Counted from the stretch's first letter, positions 1 to 7,521 are shown. The stretch is 13,242 nt of DNA from Thermoanaerobaculales bacterium (GCA_025456385.1 JALOKS010000112.1:1-13242); one strand, 5' to 3'. The notes: a model not told the origin generated them from the letters alone. A program made the numbers and translations.

Positions 1-738
1 CGTGGCGCCGCGGCCGGCGGCGAGCGCGCCCCCGCTCCATGCGCTCAGCACGACCGCGCCGTCCCGCGGCACCAGGGCCGCGCCGGCGCGGAAGGCGGTC
101 AGCACCGCCTCGAGGTCGGGGTAGAGGTCGGCGTGGTCGAACTCGACCGGCCCGATGACGAAGACGTGGGGCCGGTAGTGGAGGAACTTGGGGCCGCGGT
201 CGAAGAAGGCGGCGTTGTACTCGTCGCCCTCGATGACGAGGAGGCGGCCGCCGCCGAGACGGAAGCCGCGCGGGTTCCAGCGCGGCAGGCCGCCGATCAG
301 CGAGCTCGGGTCGGCCCCGGTCTGCTCGAGGGTCCAGGCCAGCATCGCCGAGGTCGTCGTCTTGCCGTGGGTGCCGGCCACCACCAGGCTCTCGAGGCCG
401 CGGCCGAGCACGTAGTGGGCCACGGCCTCGGCCTGCGAGAGGTGGGGGAGGCCGCGCTCGAGCACCGCCGCCACCTCCGGGTTGCCGCGCGCCACCGCGT
501 TGCCGATGACCACGCGGTCGAGGTCGGCGGGAATCCGCTCCGGGTCGTAGCCGAGCCTGACCGGGATGCCGAGCTCGGCGAGCAGGGTGCTCATCGGCGG
601 GTAGAGCGTGGCGTCGACGCCGCGCACGTGGTGGCCGAGCTCCGCGAGCAGGCCGGCGAGCGGCGCCATGGCGGTGCCGCCGACGGGCAGGAAGTAGAGG
701 GCGTCGAGCGGACGGTCAAAGTCCTGCAAAAAAGCCAC
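1..738 (-). CDS. mpl: Mpl: UDP-N-acetylmuramate:L-alanyl-gamma-D-glutamyl-meso-diaminopimelate ligase, 5' part (cut by window edge)
   Basis: Cytoplasmic Mur-family ATP-dependent ligase that attaches recovered murein tripeptide to UDP-MurNAc, a peptidoglycan-recycling shortcut. The 246 codons visible cover the N-terminal Rossmann domain (glycine-rich VGGTAMAPLAG at residues 19-29) and the start of the ATP domain. The P-loop AGTHGKTTTS lies at 121-130. The stretch IEGDEYNAAFFDRGPKF at 169-185, followed by EFDHADLYPDL, is the Mpl signature; MurC has a shorter motif here. The start is read as GTG at 738, with a weak GGGA just upstream, because homology begins about 12 residues in (LDALYFLPVGG). 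A TTG at 729 is an alternative. The gene diverges from the DUF1573 gene. The central and C-terminal domains lie outside the window. Family assignment is confident; the start is less so. Confidence 0.9.
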   Translation of the reverse strand, partial: MAFLQDFDRPLDALYFLPVGGTAMAPLAGLLAELGHHVRGVDATLYPPMSTLLAELGIPVRLGYDPERIPADLDRVVIGNAVARGNPEVAAVLERGLPHLSQAEAVAHYVLGRGLESLVVAGTHGKTTTSAMLAWTLEQTGADPSSLIGGLPRWNPRGFRLGGGRLLVIEGDEYNAAFFDRGPKFLHYRPHVFVIGPVEFDHADLYPDLEAVLTAFRAGAALVPRDGAVVLSAWSGGALAAGRGAT

Positions 739-747
739 TCCCGGGCG

Positions 748-777
748 TTGTCGGCCGCAGCGGGCGGCCGCTATGAT
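748..777 (+). promoter_or_regulatory. Candidate sigma70-type promoter for the DUF1573 gene
   Basis: TTGTCG (748-753), an 18-bp spacer and TATGAT (772-777, 5 of 6 to consensus) would start transcription near 784, leaving a short leader that contains the strong AAGGAGG ribosome-binding site at 803-809. TATGAT stands out in an otherwise GC-rich gap. Confidence 0.45.
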
Positions 778-804
778 TGTCGCCCGATGACGAGTCGACG
801 ACAA
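776..804 (-). promoter_or_regulatory. Candidate sigma70-type promoter for mpl
   Basis: On the minus strand TTGTCG (799-804) and GACAAT (776-781) are separated by 17 bp and would start transcription about 30 bases before the mpl GTG. The -10 box overlaps the candidate plus-strand -10 box at 772-777. The prediction rests on pattern only; the -35 matches consensus at 4 of 6. Confidence 0.35.
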
Positions 805-816
805 GGAGGATCGCAG

Positions 817-1845
817 ATGATCACGATCGCAGCAAGGCGCCGGGGTGTCGCAGTGCTCGCGCTGGCGCTGGCCGTCGCCGCCGTGCCCGCCGCGGCCGCG
901 GGCGGGCCCAAGCTGGTGGTGCCCGAGAAGCTCAAGGACATGGGCACGGTCGCGCAGGGCGAGGTGGTGGAGGTGGCCTTCGCGCTGGTCAACGAGGGCG
1001 ACGAAACCCTCGAGGTCAAGGCGGTGCGTCCGACCTGCGGCTGCACCGTGGCCGACTACGACCGCGAGATCGCCGCCGGCGCGACCGGCTACGTCAAGGC
1101 CAAGCTCGAGACCAGGGACTTCTCGGGTCCGATCTCGAAGTCGATCCTGATCATGACCAACGACCCGCAGGAGCCCACGGTGACGGTGGTCATCAAGACC
1201 GACGTCCATCCCTACGTGGAGGTGCTGCCGCGGGCGCTGGTGCGCTTCAACGCCGTCCAGAACGAGCCGATGGTGCAGAAGATCACGGTGGTCGCCGGGG
1301 ACAACGCCCGCGACTTCAAGGTCACCGGCGTGTCGAGCAGCGTGCCCTACCTCGCCACGACGGTCCGCGCCCTGCCCAAGGACGAGCTGCTGGCGGGCAA
1401 GCCTCCGCAGCAGTACGAGATCGCGCTGTCGCTCAAGGACGACGCCCCGGTGGGCCCGGTCAACGCCGAGCTCGAGGTCGCCACCAACCATCCGAAGGCG
1501 GCCAAGGTGCCGGTCAAGGTCTTCGGCGTGGTGCGCGCCCTCCTCGGGGTGACGCCCTCGCAGGTGCAGTTCGGCTCGGTGACCGCCAAGACCCAGCCCG
1601 GCCGCAACCTGATCCTCGTCAACAACCGCTCCGGCGGCGCCAAGGTCGAGGTGCGTTCGGCCTCGGTCAACGACCCGGCCTTCGCCGCCGAGGTCGTGAC
1701 CATCGAAGCCGGGCGCCGCTACCAGGTGACGGTGACCGTCAAGGCGGATGCCAGCCCCGGCCCGCGCGACGCGGTCCTGACGCTCACGACGAGCGACCCG
1801 GAGTTTCCGCAGCTCACCGTGCCGGTGCGCGCGAACATCAGCTGA
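817..1845 (+). CDS. Secreted DUF1573-domain protein
   Basis: The start is ATG 817, chosen for the AAGGAGG about seven bases upstream; the frame stays open upstream only because of base composition. The 342-residue product has a signal peptide (positive ITIAARRRG, hydrophobic 11-25, AxA-type site near 25-28), so it is predicted to be exported. Residues about 33-125 match DUF1573: a DMGTV strand, FALVNEGDETLEV, then the hallmark TCGCT at 73-77 and a TNDPQEPT turn. Two further immunoglobulin-like beta segments follow, at about 130-235 and 240-342; the last repeats the pattern with LILVNNRSGG and LTTSDPEFP. DUF1573 proteins have no established enzymatic role; the fold suggests adhesion or scaffolding. 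It is followed by a hairpin terminator and is probably monocistronic. Confidence 0.88.
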   Translation: MITIAARRRGVAVLALALAVAAVPAAAAGGPKLVVPEKLKDMGTVAQGEVVEVAFALVNEGDETLEVKAVRPTCGCTVADYDREIAAGATGYVKAKLETRDFSGPISKSILIMTNDPQEPTVTVVIKTDVHPYVEVLPRALVRFNAVQNEPMVQKITVVAGDNARDFKVTGVSSSVPYLATTVRALPKDELLAGKPPQQYEIALSLKDDAPVGPVNAELEVATNHPKAAKVPVKVFGVVRALLGVTPSQVQFGSVTAKTQPGRNLILVNNRSGGAKVEVRSASVNDPAFAAEVVTIEAGRRYQVTVTVKADASPGPRDAVLTLTTSDPEFPQLTVPVRANIS

Positions 1846-1865
1846 GGGTCGCGGCGAGACGATGC

Positions 1866-1895
1866 GGCGGGAGGGCGCGTGCCTTCCCGCCTTTG
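1866..1895 (+). terminator. Rho-independent-type terminator after the DUF1573 gene
   Basis: GGCGGGAGGGC (1866-1876) pairs with GCCTTCCCGCC (1881-1891) as an 11-bp stem with one G-U pair and the four-base loop GCGT, followed directly by TTTGT. The position, 20 bases after the stop codon, fits termination. The T-tract is short. Confidence 0.7.
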
Positions 1896-1913
1896 TCGTC
1901 GTCGGGGTATGCT
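1884..1913 (+). promoter_or_regulatory. Weak candidate promoter for tsaD
   Basis: TATGCT (1908-1913, 4 of 6 to the -10 consensus) is preceded at 18 bp by TTCCCG (1884-1889). It sits just after the terminator stem and would start transcription at about 1920, that is, at the first repeat of the heptamer array. Low-scoring, pattern only. Confidence 0.3.
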
Positions 1914-1918
1914 TCGTC

Positions 1919-1946
1919 GAATTCGGAATTCGGAATTCGGAATTCG
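1919..1946 (+). repeat. Heptamer tandem array, four exact copies of GAATTCG
   Basis: Four perfect 7-bp units run without interruption, followed by GAGTGAGGGAG. Each unit contains the palindrome GAATTC, so the array is nearly self-complementary. It is AT-rich against its surroundings and lies 30 bases before the tsaD start, probably inside its 5' leader. It belongs with the arrays at 10129, 10301, 11174 and 11271. Unlike those it has no inverted partner nearby. Confidence 0.9.
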
Positions 1947-1976
1947 GAGTGAGGGAGTGGGGGCCGGCTCGAGACC

Positions 1977-3038
1977 ATGCTGAGGACGCTGGGAATCGAA
2001 ACCTCGTGCGACGAGACGGCGGTCGCGGTCCTCGACCGCGACGGCCGGATCGAGCTGAACCTTCTCTCCAGCCAGGTCGCCGCTCACGCGCCCTTCGGCG
2101 GGGTGGTGCCGGAGCTGGCGTCGCGTGAGCACCTGAAGGCCCTGCCGATCCTGGTCGAGCGCGCGCTCGGCGCCGGGTCGGCGGCGCCGGAGCTGGTCGC
2201 GGTCACCGCGGGGCCGGGCCTGATCGGCGCGCTGCTCGTCGGCCTCCGCTTCGCCGCCGCCTTCGCCTGGGCGCGCTCGCTGCCGCTCGCGCCCGTCGAC
2301 CACCTCGAAGGCCACCTGGTGTCGCCCCTCCTCGACCTCGGCGGGGCGCCGGCGCGCCCCGAGCCCGCCCGCTCGCTCGCGCTGGTCGCTTCGGGCGGGC
2401 ACTCGAGCTGGTACCTGCTGGACGCCGGCGAGCGGCGACGCCTCGGCCGCACCCGCGACGACGCCGCCGGCGAGAGCTTCGACAAGGTCGCGCAGGTGCT
2501 CGGACTGGCGTACCCGGGAGGCCCGGTCCTCGACCGGCTCGCCCGCGGCGGCGACGCGGAGGCGGTGCCGCTGCCGCGGCCGCGGATCCGCGAGGCGCCC
2601 TTCGATTTCTCCTTCTCCGGCCTCAAGTCGGCGGCCATCCGCTGGATCAGGGAGCACCGGCTGGCCGGCGCCGGCGAGGGCTCGCCCGCGGTCGCCGACG
2701 TCGCCGCCGCCTTCGAGGAGGCGGTCGTCGACCTCCTGCTGGCCCCGCTCGACGAGCTCGCGGCGCGTCACCGACCGCAGCTCGTGACCGCCGCCGGCGG
2801 CGTCGCCGCCAACACCCTCCTGCGGCGGAGGCTGCAGGACTGGGGCGCGACGCATGGGGTCGAGGTGCTGCTGGCGGCGCCGGCGCTGACCACCGACAAC
2901 GCCGCGATGATCGCCCGCGCCGGCCAGCTCGCCTGGCGCGCGGGAGGCGCCCGGGACCCGCGCCGGCTCGACGCACGGGCGCGCGAGGCGTGGCAGCCGC
3001 CGGGCGTGGCCCGGGCTGCGCTGCCCCAGCCCGTGTAG
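1977..3038 (+). CDS. tsaD: TsaD: tRNA N6-adenosine threonylcarbamoyltransferase
   Basis: TsaD transfers the threonylcarbamoyl group from threonylcarbamoyl-AMP to A37 of ANN-decoding tRNAs, working with TsaB and TsaE in the cytoplasm. The 353-residue protein starts at the family-typical MLRTLGIETSCDET (ATG 1977). The ASKHA nucleotide-binding fold is seen in VASGGHSS at 138-145 and AGGVAAN at 273-279. Metal ligands are visible as H109 and H113 in DHLEGHL and D307 in TTDNAAMIA. SFSGLKSA at 212-219 is also typical. The length matches the family and no key residue is missing. The ribosome-binding site is weak and the leader holds a heptamer array. The lepB -10-like box overlaps the stop codon. Genes for TsaB, TsaC and TsaE are not in the window. 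Confidence 0.96.
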   Translation: MLRTLGIETSCDETAVAVLDRDGRIELNLLSSQVAAHAPFGGVVPELASREHLKALPILVERALGAGSAAPELVAVTAGPGLIGALLVGLRFAAAFAWARSLPLAPVDHLEGHLVSPLLDLGGAPARPEPARSLALVASGGHSSWYLLDAGERRRLGRTRDDAAGESFDKVAQVLGLAYPGGPVLDRLARGGDAEAVPLPRPRIREAPFDFSFSGLKSAAIRWIREHRLAGAGEGSPAVADVAAAFEEAVVDLLLAPLDELAARHRPQLVTAAGGVAANTLLRRRLQDWGATHGVEVLLAAPALTTDNAAMIARAGQLAWRAGGARDPRRLDARAREAWQPPGVARAALPQPV

Positions 3039-3063
3039 AATCCGGCCGCAGGGGAGGGTGTCG

Positions 3064-3756
3064 ATGTCGAAGTCGGTCGTGCGCGAGTACTACGAGGCGA
3101 TCCTGGTCGCCTTCATCCTCGCGCTCTTCGTTCGCACCTTCGTCTTCGAGAACTTCAAGATCCCCTCCGGCTCGATGGAGGACAACCTCCTGATCGGCGA
3201 CCACCTCGTGGTCAACAAGTTCATCTTCGCCCGCAACGGCGACAGCCTTCTGCACCGCCTGTTCCCGTACCGCGATCCGGCGCGCGGTGACGTGGTGGTC
3301 TTCAAGTACCCGGAAGACCCGCGCCGGGACTTCATCAAGCGCTGCGTCGCCGTGGCCGGGGACACCGTCGAGATCCGGCGCAAGGAGCTCTTCCTCAACG
3401 GCGAGCTGCAGGTCGAGCCGCTGGTGGTCCACAAGGACCCCCGGGTCTGGGACGACTCGTCGGCGGTGCCGGTGTCCTCCCGAATCCGCGACAACTTCGG
3501 CCCTTTCACGGTGCCCGAGGGGACGGTGTTCTGCCTCGGCGACAACCGCGACAACTCCCTGGACTCGAGGTTCTGGGGCCCGGTGCCGCTTGAGTACGTC
3601 AAGGGGCGCGCGGTCCTCATCTACTGGTCCTACGAGGCGGGCCGCGACGACTGGCAGTGGCGTGGCCTCGGCCACCGCCTCCGCCAGCTCGCCGGCGTGG
3701 TCCTCAACTTCTTCACCAAGACCCGCTGGGAGCGCGAGTTCCGCCTCATCCGTTGA
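3064..3756 (+). CDS. lepB: LepB: signal peptidase I
   Basis: Membrane-bound serine protease that removes signal peptides from exported proteins. The start at ATG 3064 is preferred over GTG 3058 because GGGGAGGG (3051-3058) is then correctly spaced. The 230-residue product has one N-terminal membrane segment (about 11-27), then box B IPSGSME with catalytic S37, box D DFIKRCVAVAGD with the general base K92, and box E GDNRDNS at 159-165. The C-terminal 40 residues are basic and amphipathic. A TAGAAT at 3036-3041 overlapping the tsaD stop may be its -10 box; no convincing -35 is seen. A small membrane protein follows 44 bases later. Confidence 0.95.
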   Translation: MSKSVVREYYEAILVAFILALFVRTFVFENFKIPSGSMEDNLLIGDHLVVNKFIFARNGDSLLHRLFPYRDPARGDVVVFKYPEDPRRDFIKRCVAVAGDTVEIRRKELFLNGELQVEPLVVHKDPRVWDDSSAVPVSSRIRDNFGPFTVPEGTVFCLGDNRDNSLDSRFWGPVPLEYVKGRAVLIYWSYEAGRDDWQWRGLGHRLRQLAGVVLNFFTKTRWEREFRLIR

Positions 3757-3800
3757 GAGGTGTTAGGATGCGTCAGGAGCTCAGAATCGGAGGAGGCGCC

Positions 3801-4175
3801 ATGGCGAGGTGGCGGTTCGAGCGCGGCGACGTCCCGATCGGGTGCCTAGTGGGCATGGTGGTGCTGCTGGTGGTGGCCCTGGTCGCGATCAAGGCGGCGC
3901 CCCTGATCGTCAACGTCGGCGAGCTCGACAAGGAGATCGAGACCCTCGCCGACCGCGCGAACCGGCGCGAGTACAACGACGAGCGGATCATCAAGAGCAT
4001 CCTCGAGAAGGCCGAGAACCTCGACCTCCCGGTGACCGCGAAGAACATCACCATCAAGCGGACCTCGAGCCGCATCAAGATCACCGTCGCCTACGACATA
4101 CCGGTCGAGTTCCCCGGCTACACCTACGTCTGGCGCAAGCAGCACTACCAGGACCGGCCGCTGATCGATATCTGA
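3801..4175 (+). CDS. Small single-pass membrane protein, DUF4845-like
   Basis: A 124-residue protein with a short cytoplasmic N-terminus, one strongly hydrophobic segment (about 12-37) and a charged extracytoplasmic domain. The domain contains a helix rich in E, K and R (about 40-72) and a beta-type end (ITIKRTSSRIKITVAYDIPVEFPGY, split here for brevity at residues 83-107). ATG 3801 is chosen because GGAGGAGG lies at 3789-3796; an in-frame upstream ATG at 3768 has none. In many proteobacteria a DUF4845 protein of similar size and topology follows lepB, so both pattern and position support this assignment, but similarity by eye is modest. Function is unknown. It ends only 15 bp from the convergent pyrF. 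Confidence 0.7.
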   Translation: MARWRFERGDVPIGCLVGMVVLLVVALVAIKAAPLIVNVGELDKEIETLADRANRREYNDERIIKSILEKAENLDLPVTAKNITIKRTSSRIKITVAYDIPVEFPGYTYVWRKQHYQDRPLIDI

Positions 4176-4190
4176 GCCGGCGCCGCGCCC

Positions 4191-4901
4191 TCAGCCCGCG
4201 GCGGCCATCTCGGCGAGGATCGCTCGCGCGGCCGCGGCCGGGTCGGCGGCTGAGGTGACGGGCCGCCCCACGACCAGCAGGTCGGCCCCGGCGGCGAGTG
4301 CAGCGGCGGGCGTCAGCACCCGGCGCTGGTCGTCGACAGCCGCCGCGGCGGGCCGGATCCCCGGCGTCACGATCGTGAAGCCCGGCCCGCAGCTGCGGCG
4401 GAGGGCGGCGGCCTCGAGCGCGGAGGCGACCACGCCGGCCAGGCCCGCGTCGCGCGCCAGCGCCGCCCGCGCGAGCACCAGCTCCTCGGGGCTGCGGCTC
4501 TCGCCGAGCTCGGCGAGGGCCTCGCGGTCGAGGCTCGTCAGCAGGGTCACCGCCACCACCTGCGGCGGGGCCGAGGCTCCCGCGGCGGCGCCGGCGACGG
4601 CGGCCTGCAGCATCCGGCGGCCGCCGCAGGCATGGACGGTCAGCATCGCCGCCCCGCAGGCGGCACAGTTGGCCGCCGCCCGCTCGACGGTGGCCGGAAT
4701 GTCGTGCAGCTTGAGATCGAGGAAGATCCGTGGCCCGATCTCACCGACCTCGGCCACCAGCTCGGGGCCGTGCGCCGCGAAGGCCTCGAGACCGATCTTC
4801 AGCCATCCAACCTCGGGAGCCAGCGCCCGCGCGGCGGCGAGGATCCAGGGCCGGTCGCTGCCGTCGAGCGCGATGCAGAGTCGGTCCCTGAGCCCGTCCA
4901 T
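4191..4901 (-). CDS. pyrF: PyrF: orotidine 5'-phosphate decarboxylase
   Basis: Catalyses OMP to UMP, the last step of de novo pyrimidine synthesis, in the cytoplasm. From ATG 4901 the protein has 236 residues. The TIM-barrel landmarks are RLCIALDGSD at 7-16, the lysine-containing WLKIGLEAF at 33-41, the catalytic D-K-D set D62, K64 and D67 in FLDLKLHDIP, VTLLTS in the middle, and PGIRP and VVGRPVT phosphate loops near the C-terminus. An upstream in-frame ATG at 4937 is possible, but homology begins at DRLCIALD and a GGGAGG (4905-4910) lies just before ATG 4901, though only three bases away. It converges with the DUF4845-like gene and diverges from the phosphatase-fold gene. No other pyr gene is in the window. 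Confidence 0.93.
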   Translation of the reverse strand: MDGLRDRLCIALDGSDRPWILAAARALAPEVGWLKIGLEAFAAHGPELVAEVGEIGPRIFLDLKLHDIPATVERAAANCAACGAAMLTVHACGGRRMLQAAVAGAAAGASAPPQVVAVTLLTSLDREALAELGESRSPEELVLARAALARDAGLAGVVASALEAAALRRSCGPGFTIVTPGIRPAAAAVDDQRRVLTPAAALAAGADLLVVGRPVTSAADPAAAARAILAEMAAAG

Positions 4902-4972
4902 GAGCCTCCCACCGGCCGTGCGGCGAGTGTACGCCATCCGCGCCGCGGCGACCGGCGCGCGCCTGCGCTACC

Positions 4973-6571
4973 ATGCAGACCGTGACCCGCGGCCAGCTCT
5001 GGATCGACGCGCTCGGCGCCGGGGCGATCGCCGGCCTCGTGGCCGAGGCGATGGTGCTGCGCATGAACCCCGAGGCCAGCCAGACGGCCGCCGGCGTGCT
5101 CGTGGGCATGCCCCTGTGGGCGTCGTGGGGCATGCTGCTGGTGGGCGTGCCGCTGGCGCTCGCGCTGGCTGCGGCCCGGCGCCTGCTCGACCTCGAGCGC
5201 CGCTGGCTGGCGCCCGAGCTCGCCGCCCTCGTCTTTCTCGCTGCCGCCGTGCTCGCGCTGGTCAACGCCCGCCTCCACCTCCACCTCCTGCGCGGCTCGG
5301 CGCAGCGGGTGCTGATCCAGGACGCCGCGGCGTGGACGGTGGCCCTCGTTCTCGCCCTGGCCGGCGGCGCGCTCGTCCGCCGCCTCGGCGCCGCACCCGC
5401 CATGCGGGCGGCCTTTTCGCTCGTGCTGCTCGCGCTGCCGGCGCTGCGGGTGGTGGGGGCGCCGACGCCGGAGCGGCGGCTCGAGGAGGTGGCGGCGAGG
5501 CCGCTCGGCACCCCGTCGCGGCCGCTGGTGGTGATCGGGCTCGAGGGCCTCGACGCCAAGTTCCTCCTCACCGACTCCATCGGCTCGAGCACGCCGGTCC
5601 TGGCGCGGCTGCGCGAAGCCGGAGGCCGGGTGCGCCTCAAGCCCCACCGTCCGTACCTGCGCTGGGCCCTGTGGACCTCGGCGGCGACCGGCACCTACCC
5701 CGGCCGGCACGGCGTCAAGGCTCACTGGGGCTGGGACCTGCCGCTGGTCTTCGGCGAGACCTTGCGGCTGCTGCCCTGGACCCCGGAGGGCTCGCGCATG
5801 ATCCTGCCCTGGGGCCTGGCGGAGCGGGTGCCGCCGCCGCCGGCGACGGTCGCCCCCCTGTGGGCGCGGCTCGCCGCCTCCGGTGTCCCCACCGGGGCCT
5901 TCGGCTGGCCGGGATCCTGGGGCGACGACCCGTCCCTGCGCCCGGAGCCGGAGCTCGGGCGCGCCGCGGGCCTCGAGCCGAGCATGGGCGCCTCGCTCGA
6001 GGCCGCGCTGGCGCCGTTTCCCGACCGCCAGGCCGAGGTCTGGGCTGCCATTCTGCGCGATCAGGCGCGGGTCGACGCCGCCCGCGAGGCGCTCGCCGCG
6101 GGCACCGCCAACCTCTGGCTGCACCTCGAGACGCTGGCCCTGACGCGCCGCCATTTCGAGCCGCTGAACCGCCGCCAGACCGCGGAGCGCCAGCTGCTCG
6201 AGCTCGTGAGCGAGCTCGTCGACCAGCAGCTGGGCGACCTCCTGGCGGCGGCGCCTGCCACCGCACTGATCGCCGTCGTGTCGCCCTACGGTCTCGCGCC
6301 GCCGGGTGCCTTCGAGCGCTTCAAGCGCCTCCTCGGCACCGGCGGGGACTGGCACACCTCCGCGGCGTCCTGCCCCGAGGGCCTCCTCGTGCTGCTCGGC
6401 GACGCGGTCGAGCTCGGGCCGCAGCCGAGCGCCGCCGCGGTCCCTGACCTCGCGCCGACCCTGTGCTACCTGCTCGGCCTGCCGGTGGCGCAGTACATGG
6501 AGGGCGGGGTCGTCATCGATCTGGTGAAGCCGTCCTACCTCGCGACCCATCCGCTGCGGGTGGTCGAGTGA
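4973..6571 (+). CDS. Membrane-anchored alkaline-phosphatase-superfamily protein, probably degenerate active site
   Basis: A 532-residue protein. Residues 10-162 hold about five hydrophobic segments (near 10-30, 40-66, 82-103, 119-137 and 144-160). Residues 184-515 resemble the alkaline phosphatase/phosphodiesterase fold: VVIGLEG at 187-192, STPVLARLREAGG, WTSAATGTYPGRHGV at 234-248, and PDLAPTLCYLLGLPV near 491-505. Family members normally have IGLDG, a Ser/Thr nucleophile four residues before the WTS tryptophan, a D-x3-H pair and SDHG. Here these read E191, R230, L390 with H394, and SPYG at 437-440, so most metal ligands and the nucleophile appear replaced. It may be a non-catalytic or altered enzyme; its substrate is unknown. 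No clear ribosome-binding site precedes ATG 4973. The gene diverges from pyrF and runs toward a glycosyltransferase gene. Confidence 0.7.
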   Translation: MQTVTRGQLWIDALGAGAIAGLVAEAMVLRMNPEASQTAAGVLVGMPLWASWGMLLVGVPLALALAAARRLLDLERRWLAPELAALVFLAAAVLALVNARLHLHLLRGSAQRVLIQDAAAWTVALVLALAGGALVRRLGAAPAMRAAFSLVLLALPALRVVGAPTPERRLEEVAARPLGTPSRPLVVIGLEGLDAKFLLTDSIGSSTPVLARLREAGGRVRLKPHRPYLRWALWTSAATGTYPGRHGVKAHWGWDLPLVFGETLRLLPWTPEGSRMILPWGLAERVPPPPATVAPLWARLAASGVPTGAFGWPGSWGDDPSLRPEPELGRAAGLEPSMGASLEAALAPFPDRQAEVWAAILRDQARVDAAREALAAGTANLWLHLETLALTRRHFEPLNRRQTAERQLLELVSELVDQQLGDLLAAAPATALIAVVSPYGLAPPGAFERFKRLLGTGGDWHTSAASCPEGLLVLLGDAVELGPQPSAAAVPDLAPTLCYLLGLPVAQYMEGGVVIDLVKPSYLATHPLRVVE

Positions 6572-6659
6572 GGCGGCCGCGGGCCGGGTCCCCGGCATCG
6601 ACGGCGCGGACCGCCGCCGCGGCTGCCGGGGGCCCGAAGCTGAGGTAGGCTTGGGGGCG

Positions 6660-7388
6660 ATGACGACGCTGTCGGTCGTGGTCCCGGTCTACAACGAAGC
6701 CGCCACGGTGGCGAAGCTCCTCGACCGCGTGGCGGCGGCGCCGCTGCCCGTCGCCGTCGCCGGGCTCGAGATCGTGGTGGTCGACGACAGCTCGCGCGAC
6801 GGGACCTGGGCGGCGCTCGAGTCCTGGCAGCCGGACCCGCGCGGCGACGCCGTCGCGGTGACCGTGGTCCGCGGGCGGCACCCGCAGAACCGCGGCAAGG
6901 GGGCCGCCCTGCGCAGCGGCTTCGCGCTCGCCTCCGGCGACATCCTGCTCGTCCAGGACGCCGACCTCGAGTACGACCCCGCCGACTACCCGAAGCTGCT
7001 CGACCCGATCGTGTCCGGCCTCGCGGAGGTCGTCTACGGCTCGCGCTTCCTGGGCGGGCCGCACCGCGTGCTCTTCTTCTGGCACTACCTCGGCAACACC
7101 TTCCTGACCCTGCTCTCGAACATGTTCTCCGATCTCAACCTGACCGACATGGAGACCTGCTACAAGGCCTTCACCCGCGAGGTCCTGAGCCGGATCAGCC
7201 TGCGCTCGGACCGCTTCGGCTTCGAGCCCGAGTTCACGGCCAAGGTCGCCCGCCTCGGCGTGCGGATCTACGAGGTGCCGATCTCCTACCACGGGCGGAC
7301 CTACGCCGAGGGCAAGAAGATCGGTTGGAAGGACGGCGTCGCCGCCGTGTGGTCGATCCTCCGCTTCAACCTCTGGTCGCGGCGCTGA
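6660..7388 (+). CDS. Family 2 glycosyltransferase, polyprenyl-phosphate (DPM1-like) type
   Basis: A cytoplasmic-face GT-A enzyme expected to transfer a sugar from a nucleotide donor to a polyprenyl phosphate or similar acceptor. The 242-residue product starts at MTTLSVVVPVYNE (residues 1-13). It contains VDDSSRDGT at 41-49, the DxD-type QDADLEYDP at 99-107, YGSRF at 126-130, TDMETCYKAF at 162-171, and a basic YAEGKKIGWKDG near 215-226, all typical of dolichyl-phosphate mannosyltransferase-like GT2 proteins. It has no long C-terminal membrane domain, which separates it from ArnC-type proteins. ATG 6660 is preferred to an upstream TTG at 6651. A TAGGCT at 6646-6651 could give a nearly leaderless transcript. 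Donor and acceptor cannot be told from sequence. Confidence 0.88.
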   Translation: MTTLSVVVPVYNEAATVAKLLDRVAAAPLPVAVAGLEIVVVDDSSRDGTWAALESWQPDPRGDAVAVTVVRGRHPQNRGKGAALRSGFALASGDILLVQDADLEYDPADYPKLLDPIVSGLAEVVYGSRFLGGPHRVLFFWHYLGNTFLTLLSNMFSDLNLTDMETCYKAFTREVLSRISLRSDRFGFEPEFTAKVARLGVRIYEVPISYHGRTYAEGKKIGWKDGVAAVWSILRFNLWSRR

Positions 7389-7402
7389 GCGCGCCGCTCC
7401 CC

Positions 7403-7503
7403 CAAGTTCTCGAGCCCGCGGTCTTCCGTTCGGCGGTGCCATTCGATATCGTGTCGTGTGCTTCGCGGCAGAGCGGATCAGAAACCGCGGGCTCGAGAAT
7501 TTG
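7403..7503. repeat. 20-bp inverted repeat with 61-bp spacer before the dehydrogenase gene
   Basis: The arm at 7403-7422 is complementary to 7484-7503; 16 bp (7407-7422 with 7484-7499) are perfect and the remaining four pair with one G-U. The core is CTCGAGCCCGCGG. The spacer 7423-7483 shows no gene. As RNA it would form a very stable stem, either ending the glycosyltransferase transcript or structuring the dehydrogenase leader. There is no T-tract in the usual place. The right arm runs into AATTTGAACTGAGGGAG, which resembles sequence beside the heptamer arrays, so it may be a relative of those elements. It lies 18 bases before the next start codon. Confidence 0.8.
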
Positions 7504-7521
7504 AACTGAGGGAGCCTCAAC

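Noticed and set aside
133..816. A long plus-strand open frame running from 133 into the DUF1573 gene
   Set aside because: It lies antisense to mpl, which has clear Mur ligase motifs on the minus strand. The DUF1573 protein has a signal peptide and a strong ribosome-binding site at 817.
4176..4190. Shared bidirectional terminator between the DUF4845-like gene and pyrF
   Set aside because: The 15-bp gap is GC-rich without a convincing hairpin or T-tract on either strand.
4255..6447. A 730-codon plus-strand open frame across pyrF and the phosphatase-fold gene
   Set aside because: It is antisense to pyrF and then out of frame with the phosphatase-fold gene. The translation is low-complexity R/A/P/G, as expected of a high-GC shadow frame.
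6572..6659. Terminator after the phosphatase-fold gene
   Set aside because: GC-rich complementary stretches exist (GGGTCCCCGG with CCGGGGGCCC), but the loop is about 40 bases and there is no T-tract.
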